From: an uncultured Pseudoteredinibacter sp.
GTDB lineage: Bacteria > Pseudomonadota > Gammaproteobacteria > Pseudomonadales > Cellvibrionaceae
NCBI RefSeq assembly: GCF_947502065.1
Contig: NZ_CANMYE010000002.1
Coordinates: 434,001-498,000 of the forward strand
Direction: 5' to 3'
DNA length: 64,000 nt
In this document: positions 55,623 through 64,000 of the stretch, piece after piece
Layout of the letters: every line of letters starts with the position of its first letter
Numbering within the stretch: the stretch's first letter is position 1
Notes under the pieces: generated by a model
Seen by the model: only the letters and a program-made list of their open reading frames with translations
Told to the model about the DNA's origin: nothing
The model's database searches: none
Program-made: the position numbers and the translations under genes

Positions 55623-56012
55623 CTACTTTGTTACCGACACCTCAAAACCGCAGATTTTGGCATTTGTGGTAGCGAATATAAAGCGACATTCACCACCCCA
55701 ACATTCTCGAATATAAGCCCGTACTCGCCCTTGGATAGCAACAATATAATACAACTCATCAAGGGTGAGCGAGCGACTCACTTCCGCATCAGATAACGAC
55801 GAAAGATCTATTCCGGTCTCTCTGCCATATTGAAGTTGCTCATTCACAACATGATCTAGGAAAAGTGCAGCATCCTTTCTGGATATATTGTAGTAGCGAA
55901 CCGTTTGAACTCGGCCATCACCAAGGGCATCCACCGAAAGGGATTCCATTTGAGGCGAAGCCGAACAAGCGATTAGGCTTAATAAAATTAAACTTAATAG
56001 AGTTTTAAGCAT
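55623..56012 (-). CDS. Putative lipoprotein
   Basis: A 129-residue protein beginning with MLKTLLSLILLSLIAC, a textbook lipoprotein signal with the lipid Cys at residue 16. The mature part (SVDALGDGRVQTVRYYNI ... YYIVAIQGRVRAYIRECWGGECRF) has two further Cys that could pair. No family recognised. AAGGAAGGG precedes the ATG. Upstream of the DsrE-like gene, likely co-transcribed. Confidence 0.55.
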   Translation of the reverse strand: MLKTLLSLILLSLIACSASPQMESLSVDALGDGRVQTVRYYNISRKDAALFLDHVVNEQLQYGRETGIDLSSLSDAEVSRSLTLDELYYIVAIQGRVRAYIRECWGGECRFIFATTNAKICGFEVSVTK

Positions 56013-56033
56013 GGCCCTTCCTTGGGAGCTGGT

Positions 56034-57122
56034 TTAATTCAAACCCTGACGAATAAAGCGCATTAGGTATTCTTTAACTTCATCTTCCGTATAATCTTGC
56101 ACACTCCAATAGCGCAGTGACCAAACATTACAGAAGAAATACACCATATTAGCCGCTAGGCGCGATTTCGGGGCATCGAAAACGCCTTCTTTGTTACCCT
56201 CAATAATGATGGCTTCCCAAAGCTGGGTGAACTTACGCTCGATATCAAAAACCTTCTCGCGATTATGGCGGCTCAGTGCACGAGTTTCACGATAAACCAG
56301 ATTAATATAACGACGGTTTTTTGAAATGTACTTCATATAAGCCGACACCGCTTCTTCTAGCTTTTGCACTGGAGGGTGATCGGTACTCATCTCTTCATAC
56401 ATATAATCGAAGATCTCTTCCATGCACCCACTGGTGATCATAAAGAGCAGATCTTCTTTGCTCTCGATGTACTGGTACATGGTAGAAATTGGCAAACCAG
56501 CTGCCTTAGCCACTTTACGGATGGTAGTAGCCGCATAACCTTCACGACCAATGACTTCACAGGCACCTTCAAAGATACGACGCTTCTTGTCTTCGATGGC
56601 CTGTTCTTTGGCACTAAGGGGGGCACTACTACTAGCAACTGGCTGCTGCTCATTGCGGGCAGCGACAATCTCTTCGGCTTTTGCCGCGGCTTCGCCAATA
56701 TCGTACCAAAGGCCTTGTAGGTTATATTCAGCGATTAAGGTTTCAGGGCTCGCCTTATGTTCTGCAGCACCGCGAAATAGCTGTACGCGTATAGCGCAAC
56801 GTTCGCTATTTTTGAAAATCACTTCGGCGACAGCTTGTAAGCAAGCCCCCTCACCTTGAGCGAAGGCATTTAGGTGGGTGTTTTCAATACGTAAAAGGCG
56901 ATGTTTTTCTTGGCTGCGCAATAATTCATGGGCAGCAACCCAAGCCATGCGAGCACATGCATCATCCAATACCCAAGCATGATTACCGACATCTTCCTTG
57001 GTTAGATCCGATTCAATGCATACGCCCTTTTCACTCGCGCATTTACGAATACTATAGCTGCTTTCTATTTTATTAAGCTTTTGCTCAAGGCTTTTATCTG
57101 CAGTTTGTTTGTCTTCGGCCAT
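56034..57122 (-). CDS. TetR-family regulator with N-terminal hotdog-like domain
   Basis: A 362-residue regulator. Residues about 44-144 look like a hotdog (PaaI/4HBT) fold: LDDACARMAWVAAHELL, RIENTHLNAFAQGEGAC, EVIFKNSERCAIRVQLFRG. The TetR HTH is at 180-224 (GACEVIGREGYAATTIRKVAKAAGLPISTMYQYI), followed by a helical ligand domain. The start is the ATG at 57122 after GGGGGA; the frame is open to 57200 without a supported start. Divergent from the MATE gene with an ACAATTATTGT palindrome between, so it may control that pump. The hotdog domain may sense an acyl-CoA or hydrophobic ligand. Confidence 0.82.
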   Translation of the reverse strand: MAEDKQTADKSLEQKLNKIESSYSIRKCASEKGVCIESDLTKEDVGNHAWVLDDACARMAWVAAHELLRSQEKHRLLRIENTHLNAFAQGEGACLQAVAEVIFKNSERCAIRVQLFRGAAEHKASPETLIAEYNLQGLWYDIGEAAAKAEEIVAARNEQQPVASSSAPLSAKEQAIEDKKRRIFEGACEVIGREGYAATTIRKVAKAAGLPISTMYQYIESKEDLLFMITSGCMEEIFDYMYEEMSTDHPPVQKLEEAVSAYMKYISKNRRYINLVYRETRALSRHNREKVFDIERKFTQLWEAIIIEGNKEGVFDAPKSRLAANMVYFFCNVWSLRYWSVQDYTEDEVKEYLMRFIRQGLN

Positions 57123-57182
57123 TGGGTCCCCCAAATTTTGCCCAATTGTAGCAAATCCATTGAATAAAGAATGCATTATTAT

Positions 57183-57193
57183 ACAATTATTGT
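57183..57193. promoter_or_regulatory. Palindrome between TetR and MATE genes
   Basis: ACAATTATTGT, an 11-bp perfect palindrome in the 95-bp divergent interval, 25 bp before the MATE ATG. A plausible TetR-type half or full operator. Confidence 0.4.
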
Positions 57194-57217
57194 TTATCAC
57201 TACTTACAATTAACCCT

Positions 57218-58567
57218 ATGCATAACAGCACTTCTGTCAGCCATGCTCCGGCGGGTCGCACCTTCTTAAAATACTTGCTGCCCTCACTTATCGGGCTACT
57301 AGCCATCTCCTCGGCATCTATCGTGGACGGTATTTTTATTGGCCGCTATGAAGGTGAAACCGCTCTTGCAGCCATCAATCTGCTGATCCCTATTTTTTCG
57401 ATGTTTGCCGGGCTTTTTTATATGCTCGCCGTCGGTGGTTCGGTATCAGCCGGTAAGTGGATTGGTGAACAAAACCTTGACGATAGCTCAGCGATTTTCA
57501 GCAAAACCCTAATCGCACTAGCACTGATATCAATACTCTTTGCCGGCAGTAGCTTTCTGCTGGCTGACGCCCTTTATGGCCTACTGGGCGCGCAAGACTC
57601 ACTGAAACAGCTGCTTAATGATTATTTCAAAACCTTACTGCCATTTTTACCCATTCAAGCTTTAAGCGTAGGCCTATACTTCTTTGTACGCATTGCGGGC
57701 AAACCCGCTCTCGCATCTGCTGCCTTGATAGCCGCCGCCGTTTTAAATATTGCCTTAGATTATCTATTTATCGCAAAACTCGATCTAGGTCTATACGGTG
57801 CAGCCCTCGCAACCGGGCTTTCTCAGTTATCAGCTTTACTGGTCTTACTGTTGTACTTTTTTCAGAAAGATAAAATCCTGCGTTTCGGCATTCGCCAAAA
57901 GAACTGGGGCAGCCTTGCTGCCAGTGCTTTTAATGGGCTTTCTGAGTTTATTAATGAGATGTCGGCAGGCACTGTCGCTTTTATTATAAACTTACTCATT
58001 ATCAAACAATTAGGCACTCAAGGCCTAGCGGCTTTCAGTCTGGTTAATTACACGATGTTTATTGGCCTTTTGGTCAGCTTCAGTATTGCCGATTGTCTGC
58101 AAGCACTAAGCAGCCAGTGTTATGGGGCCAAGCAATGGGACCAGCTCCGCCGTTTTTTATTCATAGCATTAGCTAGCAGCATCTCTGTCGGTATCGCTTT
58201 TAGTATTCTTCTACTCAGCTCGGCCGATTCGATTATGGCGGTATTTATTAAAGGCCAAAACCCCGAGTTACTTGAGCAAGCCATGTTATTTGCCAGTATT
58301 TTGTGGCCGGTGTTTATTTTAAATGGCTTGAACATTACCCTTTCGGCCTATTTAACGGCGCTACATAAGGCCGCCGCTTCGTCGCTAATTGCCCTAAGCC
58401 GAAGTCTAATTTTACCTCTGTTGTTTATTGCCTTGTTCATCAACTTTTTACCCGAGTACTCGCCGGTGTTGAGCATTACCTTGGCAGAAGGCTTTACGTT
58501 AATCGTGGCGATTCTTCTATATTGGAAATTTAGTATTTCTCGTATGCAACAAGAGAGCCGCACATAA
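57218..58567 (+). CDS. MATE-family multidrug efflux transporter
   Basis: A 449-residue, 12-helix transporter of the MatE family exporting drugs or metabolites by Na+ or H+ antiport. Two MatE halves are visible: the N-terminal FLKYLLPSLIGLLAISSASIVDGIFIGRYEGETALAAINLLIP and the second half with AFNGLSEFINEMSAGTVAFIINLLI. Divergent from the TetR-like gene. A normal-length, intact gene; ribosome site weak. Confidence 0.93.
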   Translation: MHNSTSVSHAPAGRTFLKYLLPSLIGLLAISSASIVDGIFIGRYEGETALAAINLLIPIFSMFAGLFYMLAVGGSVSAGKWIGEQNLDDSSAIFSKTLIALALISILFAGSSFLLADALYGLLGAQDSLKQLLNDYFKTLLPFLPIQALSVGLYFFVRIAGKPALASAALIAAAVLNIALDYLFIAKLDLGLYGAALATGLSQLSALLVLLLYFFQKDKILRFGIRQKNWGSLAASAFNGLSEFINEMSAGTVAFIINLLIIKQLGTQGLAAFSLVNYTMFIGLLVSFSIADCLQALSSQCYGAKQWDQLRRFLFIALASSISVGIAFSILLLSSADSIMAVFIKGQNPELLEQAMLFASILWPVFILNGLNITLSAYLTALHKAAASSLIALSRSLILPLLFIALFINFLPEYSPVLSITLAEGFTLIVAILLYWKFSISRMQQESRT

Positions 58568-58585
58568 CTTTTTACCGAACTGACC

Positions 58586-58763
58586 GCATGCCATGGATAG
58601 AGCACACTTTGCTGGGCACGCAAAAAGCTGGGTCCATCCAAGCTCGCTTCCTCTTGGATTCGCACCATCCGGGTGCTCAGCCTTTGGCCAAGCCCAAAAT
58701 CTCTCCTAGAGATTTGGTCAAGTCGAAAACGGCCCTGCAAAGTGCGCCCTACCCATGACATGC
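58586..58763. repeat. 178-bp element with imperfect terminal inverted repeats
   Basis: 26-bp ends (GCATGCCATGGATAG... at 58586-58611 and its inverse at 58738-58763) match at 22 positions; nested pairs such as CTGGGCAC/GTGCTCAG and ATCTCTCCTAGAGAT lie inside. No ORF. It begins 19 bp after the MATE gene. MITE-like or a structured RNA. Confidence 0.55.
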
Positions 58764-58820
58764 TGCAATTGAAGACTAACCCTGCATCCTTTAAGCATAC
58801 TCAAAAAAATTTACGATGCA

Positions 58821-58936
58821 GAATGTCTTGGGCGGGTAGTGCTATGACGGGGCATCTCCGACTTGGAGGAGGAGGTGAGCTAGCATGGACGCCGCTTTTT
58901 GCGACCCCTTCATAGCACTACCCGCCCAAGATATTC
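58821..58936. repeat. 116-bp element with 32-bp near-perfect inverted repeats
   Basis: Arms at 58821-58852 and 58905-58936 match at 30 of 32 positions (core TTGGGCGGGTAGTGCTATGA), enclosing 52 bp with a CTCCGACTTGGAG hairpin. No ORF. Same general size and loop length as the element at 40600-40713 but with different arms. Confidence 0.75.
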
Positions 58937-58966
58937 GTTCAGCCTCCACACTGTAGGATATACAGA

Positions 58967-59338
58967 CTACAAGCCCATCGGATTATCAATTATAAATTGC
59001 CACTCACCATCAGTATTCTTCTGTAAAACATCAATAGCCTTGTGAAGCTCAGGCGAATCAGATTTATCGTCCGCCCAATGCCAAGCAACAACTACCAAAG
59101 CCGTGTTTTCAACAATATGAATACTGCGCTTTACCAAGGCCATATTGGCGATAATATCCGTGAAACGCTCAAGCTCGGCGTTAAGCTCGATCTCATTTTG
59201 AGTTAACTCACCGTCTGCTTTGACATAAGCACCCTGCTCCACATACAAAGCCCTTGCAGTAGCGTAGTCTTTTTTCAGCAAAGATTTGACCAAGGTTTTA
59301 TAAACCGCCTCAATAGCTTCTTTATCAATAGCGCTCAT
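58967..59338 (-). CDS. NTF2/SnoaL-like protein
   Basis: A 123-residue protein of the NTF2 fold: KEAIEAVYKTLVKSLLKKDYATARALYVEQGAYVKADG then ALVVVAWHWADDKSD and a final DGEWQFIIDNPMG strand. GGAG at 7 nt decides the ATG at 59338. Enzyme or binding protein of unknown substrate. Last gene of the minus-strand lipid cluster that begins beyond the right edge. Confidence 0.7.
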   Translation of the reverse strand: MSAIDKEAIEAVYKTLVKSLLKKDYATARALYVEQGAYVKADGELTQNEIELNAELERFTDIIANMALVKRSIHIVENTALVVVAWHWADDKSDSPELHKAIDVLQKNTDGEWQFIIDNPMGL

Positions 59339-59368
59339 AAATGACTCCATCGGTTTTCAAGTAGATAG

Positions 59369-59752
59369 TTAAGCTGGGTTTTTACGATAAGAATCTTTAA
59401 CTCTGATTTTATCGCCAGCAAATTCGAATAGATCGCAGCCCATCAAGTTGACACTACTGCCATCAGCCTTGGTGCCCGTAAAACGCCACTCGGATACACC
59501 GCGATCGCCCGCAACAAAGTGAGTGTCTTCGTTCCACTTCGCATCAGGGAAGACCTTAAAAATAGTTAGATAACTTTCCCGCACAGCCACCAAACCTTCA
59601 GCACGATTACCGAATATATCCGCACCTGCTGAACTATCGAAGCGGCAATCATCTGACATACAAGCCATAAGGGCCTCAATATCGTGATCATTCCAAGCTT
59701 GGGCAAAATCTTTTAACAACTGTAGGCGAGTCGCCTGTAGAGATTCACTCAT
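59369..59752 (-). CDS. NTF2/SnoaL-like protein
   Basis: A 127-residue NTF2-fold protein with the SnoaL-like pattern LKDFAQAWNDHDIEALMACMSDDCRFDSSAG, FKVFPDAKWNEDTHFVAGDRGVSEWRFTGTKADGS and a final DLFEFAGDKIRVKDSYRKN. This is the common steroid isomerase/limonene hydrolase-like fold; activity unknown. It lies 30 bp upstream of the other NTF2-like gene, and the two may form a pair. Confidence 0.85.
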   Translation of the reverse strand: MSESLQATRLQLLKDFAQAWNDHDIEALMACMSDDCRFDSSAGADIFGNRAEGLVAVRESYLTIFKVFPDAKWNEDTHFVAGDRGVSEWRFTGTKADGSSVNLMGCDLFEFAGDKIRVKDSYRKNPA

Positions 59753-59767
59753 AGTATCCTCTTTACT

Positions 59768-60310
59768 CTAATTCGTTTTTACTTCAACAAACTCTGGCCA
59801 AAGTCTTGGGATAACATCACCAGCGGCATCTAAGCCGTAGCAACTATCGACCAGAGGTTTAAATATTTGTGGGTTTTCGCTGTAGTCTATCGGGCGGTAA
59901 ACCGCATCTGTAATGGCTTGGTAAGCTACCGTGGCCATAGGGCCAAGTAGCTCTCTCAGATGAGTGCAGCCTTCCGTTGCCCCAAGCCGCTGTTTAATCT
60001 CACGTTGCCAGCCTGGACCTATTACCACGCCTAGTAAACGCTGATAGTTTGGTAAAACATCAGGACACCGCAGGTAAGGGGTGTCACTCATCGTGGCTTC
60101 TACTTCTTGAATAGTCATATCCAAATCTAAAGCGATGCGAAAGCACATATCGTGAAGATAATCGTCACTTGTGATCAACTCTCGATCTGGGGTACCCAAG
60201 CTAAAGTGCTTCTTATCAGTTAAATGGGCCTCGATATCCCATAAACCATCTTCGCGCTCAAAGGCTTGTACCTGGATATTGCGAGTATGTGATAGTTTTC
60301 TTTTACTCAT
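59768..60310 (-). CDS. DUF2889-family protein
   Basis: A 180-residue cytosolic protein. The N-terminus KLSHTRNIQVQAFEREDGLWDIEAHLTDKK and the motif YLHDMCFRIALDLDMTIQEVEATM, then CTHLRELLGPMATVAYQAI, match DUF2889, a family of unknown function that appears near aromatic, steroid and lipid degradation genes. It lies within the acyl-CoA cluster, 15 bp from the NTF2-like gene and 25 bp from the dehydrogenase gene. Confidence 0.85.
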   Translation of the reverse strand: MSKRKLSHTRNIQVQAFEREDGLWDIEAHLTDKKHFSLGTPDRELITSDDYLHDMCFRIALDLDMTIQEVEATMSDTPYLRCPDVLPNYQRLLGVVIGPGWQREIKQRLGATEGCTHLRELLGPMATVAYQAITDAVYRPIDYSENPQIFKPLVDSCYGLDAAGDVIPRLWPEFVEVKTN

Positions 60311-60335
60311 ACAATCAACCTAGCCAGCAAGAAAC

Positions 60336-62117
60336 CTAGAACGGCTCTTTTAACCAATAATCGGCGATGGAATCATTGCCCGCGTTAATCGCCGCCGCCA
60401 GTGCCTGGGTGCGCGGCAAAATACGTGCAACATAGAAATTTAACAAAGCTTGCTTTTGCTCAAGAAACTCAGAGCTATAATCACTGCCCTGATAGGCATT
60501 GGCTTTATTTGCAGCACGCAATAGATAATACGCTGCCACAATATAACCACAGAACATCAGATAATCGCTGGCGGCCGCATTAACCTCTGCAGGGTTTTCT
60601 GCAAATTTCGCCAAGCAGCTCGCATTCAGGTTTTGCCAGTCAGCCACAACATCCGACAAAGCATTGGCGCACTGAATAAGATCAGGCGTATTGCTGGCCT
60701 TAGCCTCTTCGCAAGCTGCATTAACTTGAGCAATAAAGGCATTTAACTGCCGCTGGTCGTCAGCAATAATTTTACGGCTAATAAGATCGATACCTTGGAT
60801 TGCCGTAGTGCCTTCATATATCGCCGTGATACGTACATCGCGATATAACTGCTCCATCCCGTATTCAGAGATAAATCCGTGACCACCTAAAATCTGCACA
60901 CCGTGACTAGTGGCTTCCATAGCAGCCTCGGTAATAAAGCCCTTAGCAATTGGCGTTAGGAAAGCCAGTACTGCCTGAGCCTCATCTGCTACTTCGCCGC
61001 CATCGTGCAGACGATCAACCTTTTCTGCTAGCTCATAGGACATCATTCGTGAAGCTTCGGAAAAGGCCTGCTGAGTAAGCAGCAAGCGACGTATTTCTGG
61101 GTGAGCAATAATTGGATCAGCCGCTTTATCAGTTGAAAAACGCGGACTCGCCTTCATTTGCAAACGCTCTTTAGCGTAAGCTAAAGCATTTTGAAATGAC
61201 TTCTCTATTTGCCCCTGGGCCTGCAAGCAAACATCGACACGTGATTCATTGATAAAGGTAAACATATTGGCTAAACCACGATTGGGTTCACCAATTAAAA
61301 AGCCTTTTGCACCATCAAAGTTGATAACACAGGTCGCGTTACCGTGAATCCCCATCTTGTGCTCAATGGAACCGCAGGCAACGGTATTACGCTGAATGAA
61401 CTCACCTTGCTCATTGGGTAAAAACTTAGGCACTAGAAATAGAGAAATTCCGCGCACCCCTTCAGGCGCACCTTCAATACGGGCCAGAGTGATATGCACC
61501 ACATTGTCGACCATATCGTGCTCACCCGAGGAAATGAAAATCTTGCTACCACTAATCGCGTAGCTGCCATCTTCATTGGGCGTCGCCTTAGTTTTTAACA
61601 AACCTAAATCAGAGCCACAATGCGCTTCGGTTAAACACATAGTCCCTTGTGATTGCCCGCTCACCAGGCCGGGTAAATAATCGGCCTTTTGCTCTTCAGT
61701 ACCGTGGGTTTTTAAAGTAGTAACCGCACCCCAAGTAATGGTTGGGTATAACGTCCAAGCCAAATTTGCGCTCACCAACATCTCATAAATTGAAAACTGC
61801 AAGCTCATCGGCAGGCCTTGGCCACCCAACTCTTCTGGCTGGGCAAGGGCGGGCCAGCCATTTTCAACAAACTGCTGGTAAGCCGCTTTAAAACCTGTGG
61901 GTGTAGTCACCTCGCCATCTTGCCATTGACATCCTTCATCGCCGCTTTGATTTAAAGGAGCCAGCTGCTCCTGGGCAAAGCGGCCGGCTTCTGCCCAAAT
62001 CGCCGATACAAAATCCATATCCAAATCGGGATTATTTTTTGTATAGGCCGCGGGGACCTCCATTACTTGCTCGAAAGCAAAACGAATGCTCTCGTAGGGA
62101 ACGTGATACTGGGTCAC
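60336..62117 (-). CDS. Acyl-CoA dehydrogenase with extended C-terminal domain
   Basis: A 593-residue FAD-dependent acyl-CoA dehydrogenase of the large subgroup that includes DmdC-like enzymes. The FAD/substrate signature is MCLTEAHCGSDLGLLKTKA, the catalytic region is ITAIYEGTTAIQGIDLI, with Glu as base, and an extra C-terminal domain (QRQLNAFIAQVNAAC onward) follows. It performs alpha,beta-desaturation of an acyl-CoA; chain specificity is unknown. GTG start after GAGAAAG. Thiolase lies 58 bp upstream on the same strand. Confidence 0.93.
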   Translation of the reverse strand: MTQYHVPYESIRFAFEQVMEVPAAYTKNNPDLDMDFVSAIWAEAGRFAQEQLAPLNQSGDEGCQWQDGEVTTPTGFKAAYQQFVENGWPALAQPEELGGQGLPMSLQFSIYEMLVSANLAWTLYPTITWGAVTTLKTHGTEEQKADYLPGLVSGQSQGTMCLTEAHCGSDLGLLKTKATPNEDGSYAISGSKIFISSGEHDMVDNVVHITLARIEGAPEGVRGISLFLVPKFLPNEQGEFIQRNTVACGSIEHKMGIHGNATCVINFDGAKGFLIGEPNRGLANMFTFINESRVDVCLQAQGQIEKSFQNALAYAKERLQMKASPRFSTDKAADPIIAHPEIRRLLLTQQAFSEASRMMSYELAEKVDRLHDGGEVADEAQAVLAFLTPIAKGFITEAAMEATSHGVQILGGHGFISEYGMEQLYRDVRITAIYEGTTAIQGIDLISRKIIADDQRQLNAFIAQVNAACEEAKASNTPDLIQCANALSDVVADWQNLNASCLAKFAENPAEVNAAASDYLMFCGYIVAAYYLLRAANKANAYQGSDYSSEFLEQKQALLNFYVARILPRTQALAAAINAGNDSIADYWLKEPF

Positions 62118-62175
62118 AATACTTTCTCTCGAATTAATACGGTGTTAAATCAGCTAGCAGATATTTCTTGCTGCC

Positions 62176-63366
62176 TTACAGAACCTCAAACAAACCTGCA
62201 GCGCCCATACCGCCGCCTACACACATAGTGACGACAACATAACGCGCACCACGACGCTTACCTTCGATGAGAGCATGCCCCACTAAGCGAGTGCCTGTCA
62301 TACCATAAGGGTGGCCAATCGAAATACCACCGCCATTTACATTGAGCTTATCCATTGGAATACCCAGCCTTTCAGCACTGTAAATAACCTGGCAGGCGAA
62401 GGCTTCGTTTAATTCCCAAAGGCCAATATCATCGACAGTTAAACCATGAGCTTTAAGCAGTTTTGGAACAGCATAGATAGGACCAATACCCATTTCCTCA
62501 GGCTCCAGTCCCGCTACCATCATGCCTTTATAGGCACCTAGTGGCTGTAAGTTTTCACGGGCAGCCAATTCATCAGAAACCAATACACAGGCCGCCGAAC
62601 CATCTGAAAGTTGAGAGGCATTACCCGCCGTAATAGAACCCCCCTCGACTACCGAGCTCAGTGCCTGCAAACTTTCCAATGTAGTCTGCGGACGATTACC
62701 TTCATCCATACCAAGCGTTACTTCTTTAAACGAAGTTTCTTTGCTTTCTCTGTTAAAAACAGCTTTAGTCGTTGTAACAGGAACAATCTCCTGCTCGAAA
62801 GCACCCGACTCTTGCGCTGCCGCAGTGCGCTGCTGAGACAGCAAGGCATACTCATCCTGAGATTCGCGAGAGATACCGTACTTCTTACAAATATATTCTG
62901 CAGTTTGCAGCATTGGCATATAAGCCGTATCGGAATTGGCCAAAACCGTTTCGTCTTTTTCCTTCATAATCCATTCAAAGGCCGGTGTTTGCACCATGGA
63001 AATATGTTCATGACCCGCTGCCACAACGGCATCCATACGATCAACCATAATTTGCTTAGCAGCCGTCGCCACTGACATCAGACCGGAAGAGCACTGACGA
63101 TCTATAGATTGGCCGGAAACTGTTAAAGGCAAGCCTGAAGCTAAAGCGGCCATACGGCCCAAGTTCATACCCGCCGTACCGGCCTGCAATGAAGTACCCA
63201 TTACTAAATCGTCAAAGCGATCAGCGGCCAAGCCGCTGCGCTCAACCGCCGCCTTAATAGAATAAGAAGATAAGGTGGGCGATTTAGTAATATTAAATGC
63301 ACCGCGAAAGGCTTTCGCAATTGGCGTTCGTGCGGTTGATACAATAAGGGCTTGACGTTGACTCAT
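62176..63366 (-). CDS. Acetyl-CoA C-acyltransferase (thiolase)
   Basis: A 396-residue thiolase: nucleophilic Cys92 in [31 protein letters not shown] with the catalytic His region [19 protein letters not shown], and the second Cys in [10 protein letters not shown] near the C-terminus. It performs the last step of beta-oxidation, releasing acetyl-CoA. In line with the FadB/FadJ-like gene upstream, it forms a beta-oxidation pair. Confidence 0.95.
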   Translation of the reverse strand: MSQRQALIVSTARTPIAKAFRGAFNITKSPTLSSYSIKAAVERSGLAADRFDDLVMGTSLQAGTAGMNLGRMAALASGLPLTVSGQSIDRQCSSGLMSVATAAKQIMVDRMDAVVAAGHEHISMVQTPAFEWIMKEKDETVLANSDTAYMPMLQTAEYICKKYGISRESQDEYALLSQQRTAAAQESGAFEQEIVPVTTTKAVFNRESKETSFKEVTLGMDEGNRPQTTLESLQALSSVVEGGSITAGNASQLSDGSAACVLVSDELAARENLQPLGAYKGMMVAGLEPEEMGIGPIYAVPKLLKAHGLTVDDIGLWELNEAFACQVIYSAERLGIPMDKLNVNGGGISIGHPYGMTGTRLVGHALIEGKRRGARYVVVTMCVGGGMGAAGLFEVL

Positions 63367-63426
63367 AAGATAACTCCAAAAAATTTGTATTCGATTTAGG
63401 CTAGATATTTAGACGTGCCCCAGCCC

Positions 63427-64000
63427 TTATGATTTTCTATATGATTTAAGACTGCTCTGGCTTTCAGATAACTCGTTTAACAAGTCTGCGGGCTTAAACC
63501 AGCGTTCGCCGTACTCACCAAGGCTCTTTTGCAATTTAACTAAACTTGTCTGAGTATTCTCCAAGCCCAGCTCATCAATATATTGCATTGGGCCACCACG
63601 CCAGCGCGGAAAGCCATAGCCGTTGAGATAAATCACATCGATATCGCCAGAGCGCAAAGCAATACCTTCTTCCAGGATACGCATGCCTTCATTGGCCATA
63701 CTGAGGATGCAACGTTGCACAATTTCTTCTTTTGAGATCTCTCTCTGTTTAATACTGAGATTTTCAGAAATTTCAGCAATCAAAGCCTGTACTTGTGGAT
63801 CTTCTTGTTTTTTACCTTCCGGATATTGATACACCCCAGCACCCGTTTTTTGCCCTAAGCGGCCTTGCTCACGCAAGGCAAACTGTAAAGCCTGATAGCT
63901 TTCCTCACCCTGCCACTCATCTTGATTAGCCAAAGCTGCCATACAACCAACATCAATGCCCGCCATATCGGCCATTTCAATTGGTCCCATTGCCATGCCA
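63427..64000 (-). CDS. 3-Hydroxyacyl-CoA dehydrogenase C-terminal part (FadB/FadJ-like), truncated by window edge
   Basis: The visible 191 codons are the C-terminal end of a multifunctional beta-oxidation enzyme: MGPIEMADMAGIDVGCMA, GRLGQKTGAGVYQYPEG (start of 3HCDH C-terminal domain) and a second C-terminal repeat VQRCILSMANEGMRILEEGIALRSGDIDVIYLNGYGFPRWRGGPM. The frame runs open through the right edge, so the hydratase and NAD-binding parts are outside the window. It works with the thiolase 60 bp downstream. Confidence 0.93.
   Translation of the reverse strand, partial: GMAMGPIEMADMAGIDVGCMAALANQDEWQGEESYQALQFALREQGRLGQKTGAGVYQYPEGKKQEDPQVQALIAEISENLSIKQREISKEEIVQRCILSMANEGMRILEEGIALRSGDIDVIYLNGYGFPRWRGGPMQYIDELGLENTQTSLVKLQKSLGEYGERWFKPADLLNELSESQSSLKSYRKS

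Noticed and set aside
58673..58915. Plus-strand frame spanning two palindromic elements
   Set aside because: It merely reads through the repeat arms; no coding character or ribosome site.

Overview
The window reads as chromosomal DNA of a marine-type gammaproteobacterium. Markers pointing there are pth, argS, dinB, dinG, ppnN, YchJ, a YqcC-like protein, DUF3549, an alanine/lysine-rich H1/AlgP-like protein and the gcdR-gcdH-gcdG glutarate locus arranged as in Pseudomonas. Lipid and acyl-CoA catabolism, RND/MATE/MFS efflux and an M2 peptidase would fit a Cellvibrionales/Spongiibacteraceae-like heterotroph, but that placement is an inference from gene content, not a computed phylogeny. I saw no rRNA, tRNA, CRISPR array, prophage or complete insertion sequence. 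Accessory DNA is mostly short palindromic elements between genes.

Layout. 0.1-5 kb: an NTF2-like secreted protein, a small membrane protein, pth, a beta-propeller exported protein and an M2 (ACE-type) lipoprotein peptidase. 5-10 kb: a minus-strand five-gene run of nitroreductase, MoxR ATPase, CoxE-like VWA protein, anchored glutaredoxin and a reductase-less RibD-type deaminase. 10-17 kb: amidohydrolase, isochorismatase-like protein (Cys replaced by Ser), orphan ExbD, coniferyl-type aldehyde dehydrogenase, a GIY-YIG-like protein with duplicated C-terminal modules, and dinB. 17-23 kb: an unknown protein, the H1-like protein, then the glutarate locus (LysR regulator, glutaryl-CoA dehydrogenase, CoA-transferase) with a perfect 15-bp inverted repeat in the divergent promoter region. 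23-30 kb: RND permease and adaptor, then argS. 29.7-35.3 kb: one very large gene for a Ser/Thr kinase-ATPase-GAF-PAS-histidine kinase. 35.6-42 kb: nitronate monooxygenase, a DoxX-like protein, a tandem 120-bp repeat array, ppnN and two MFS transporters. 42-49 kb: YqcC-like protein, dinG, an acyltransferase, YchJ, DUF3549, a duplicated HxlR/zinc-knuckle regulator and a VOC protein. 49-57 kb: a secreted metallo-beta-lactamase-fold lipoprotein divergent from a LysR gene, an FG-GAP protein, GNAT, DUF1295, DsrE and small envelope proteins. 57-64 kb: a hotdog-TetR fusion divergent from a MATE pump, two large palindromic elements, and a minus-strand acyl-CoA degradation cluster (two NTF2-like proteins, DUF2889, acyl-CoA dehydrogenase, thiolase, and the C-terminal part of a FadB/FadJ-type enzyme cut by the window edge).

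The most unusual non-coding feature is the 120-bp repeat array at about 37.3-37.8 kb, whose GGGGTCAGATCCC core recurs as a perfect solitary hairpin 14 kb away. Among proteins, the GIY-YIG-like repeat protein, the tandem HxlR/zinc-knuckle protein and the hotdog-TetR fusion are the best candidates for under-described biology. I found no clear defence system or other obviously new multi-gene machine.
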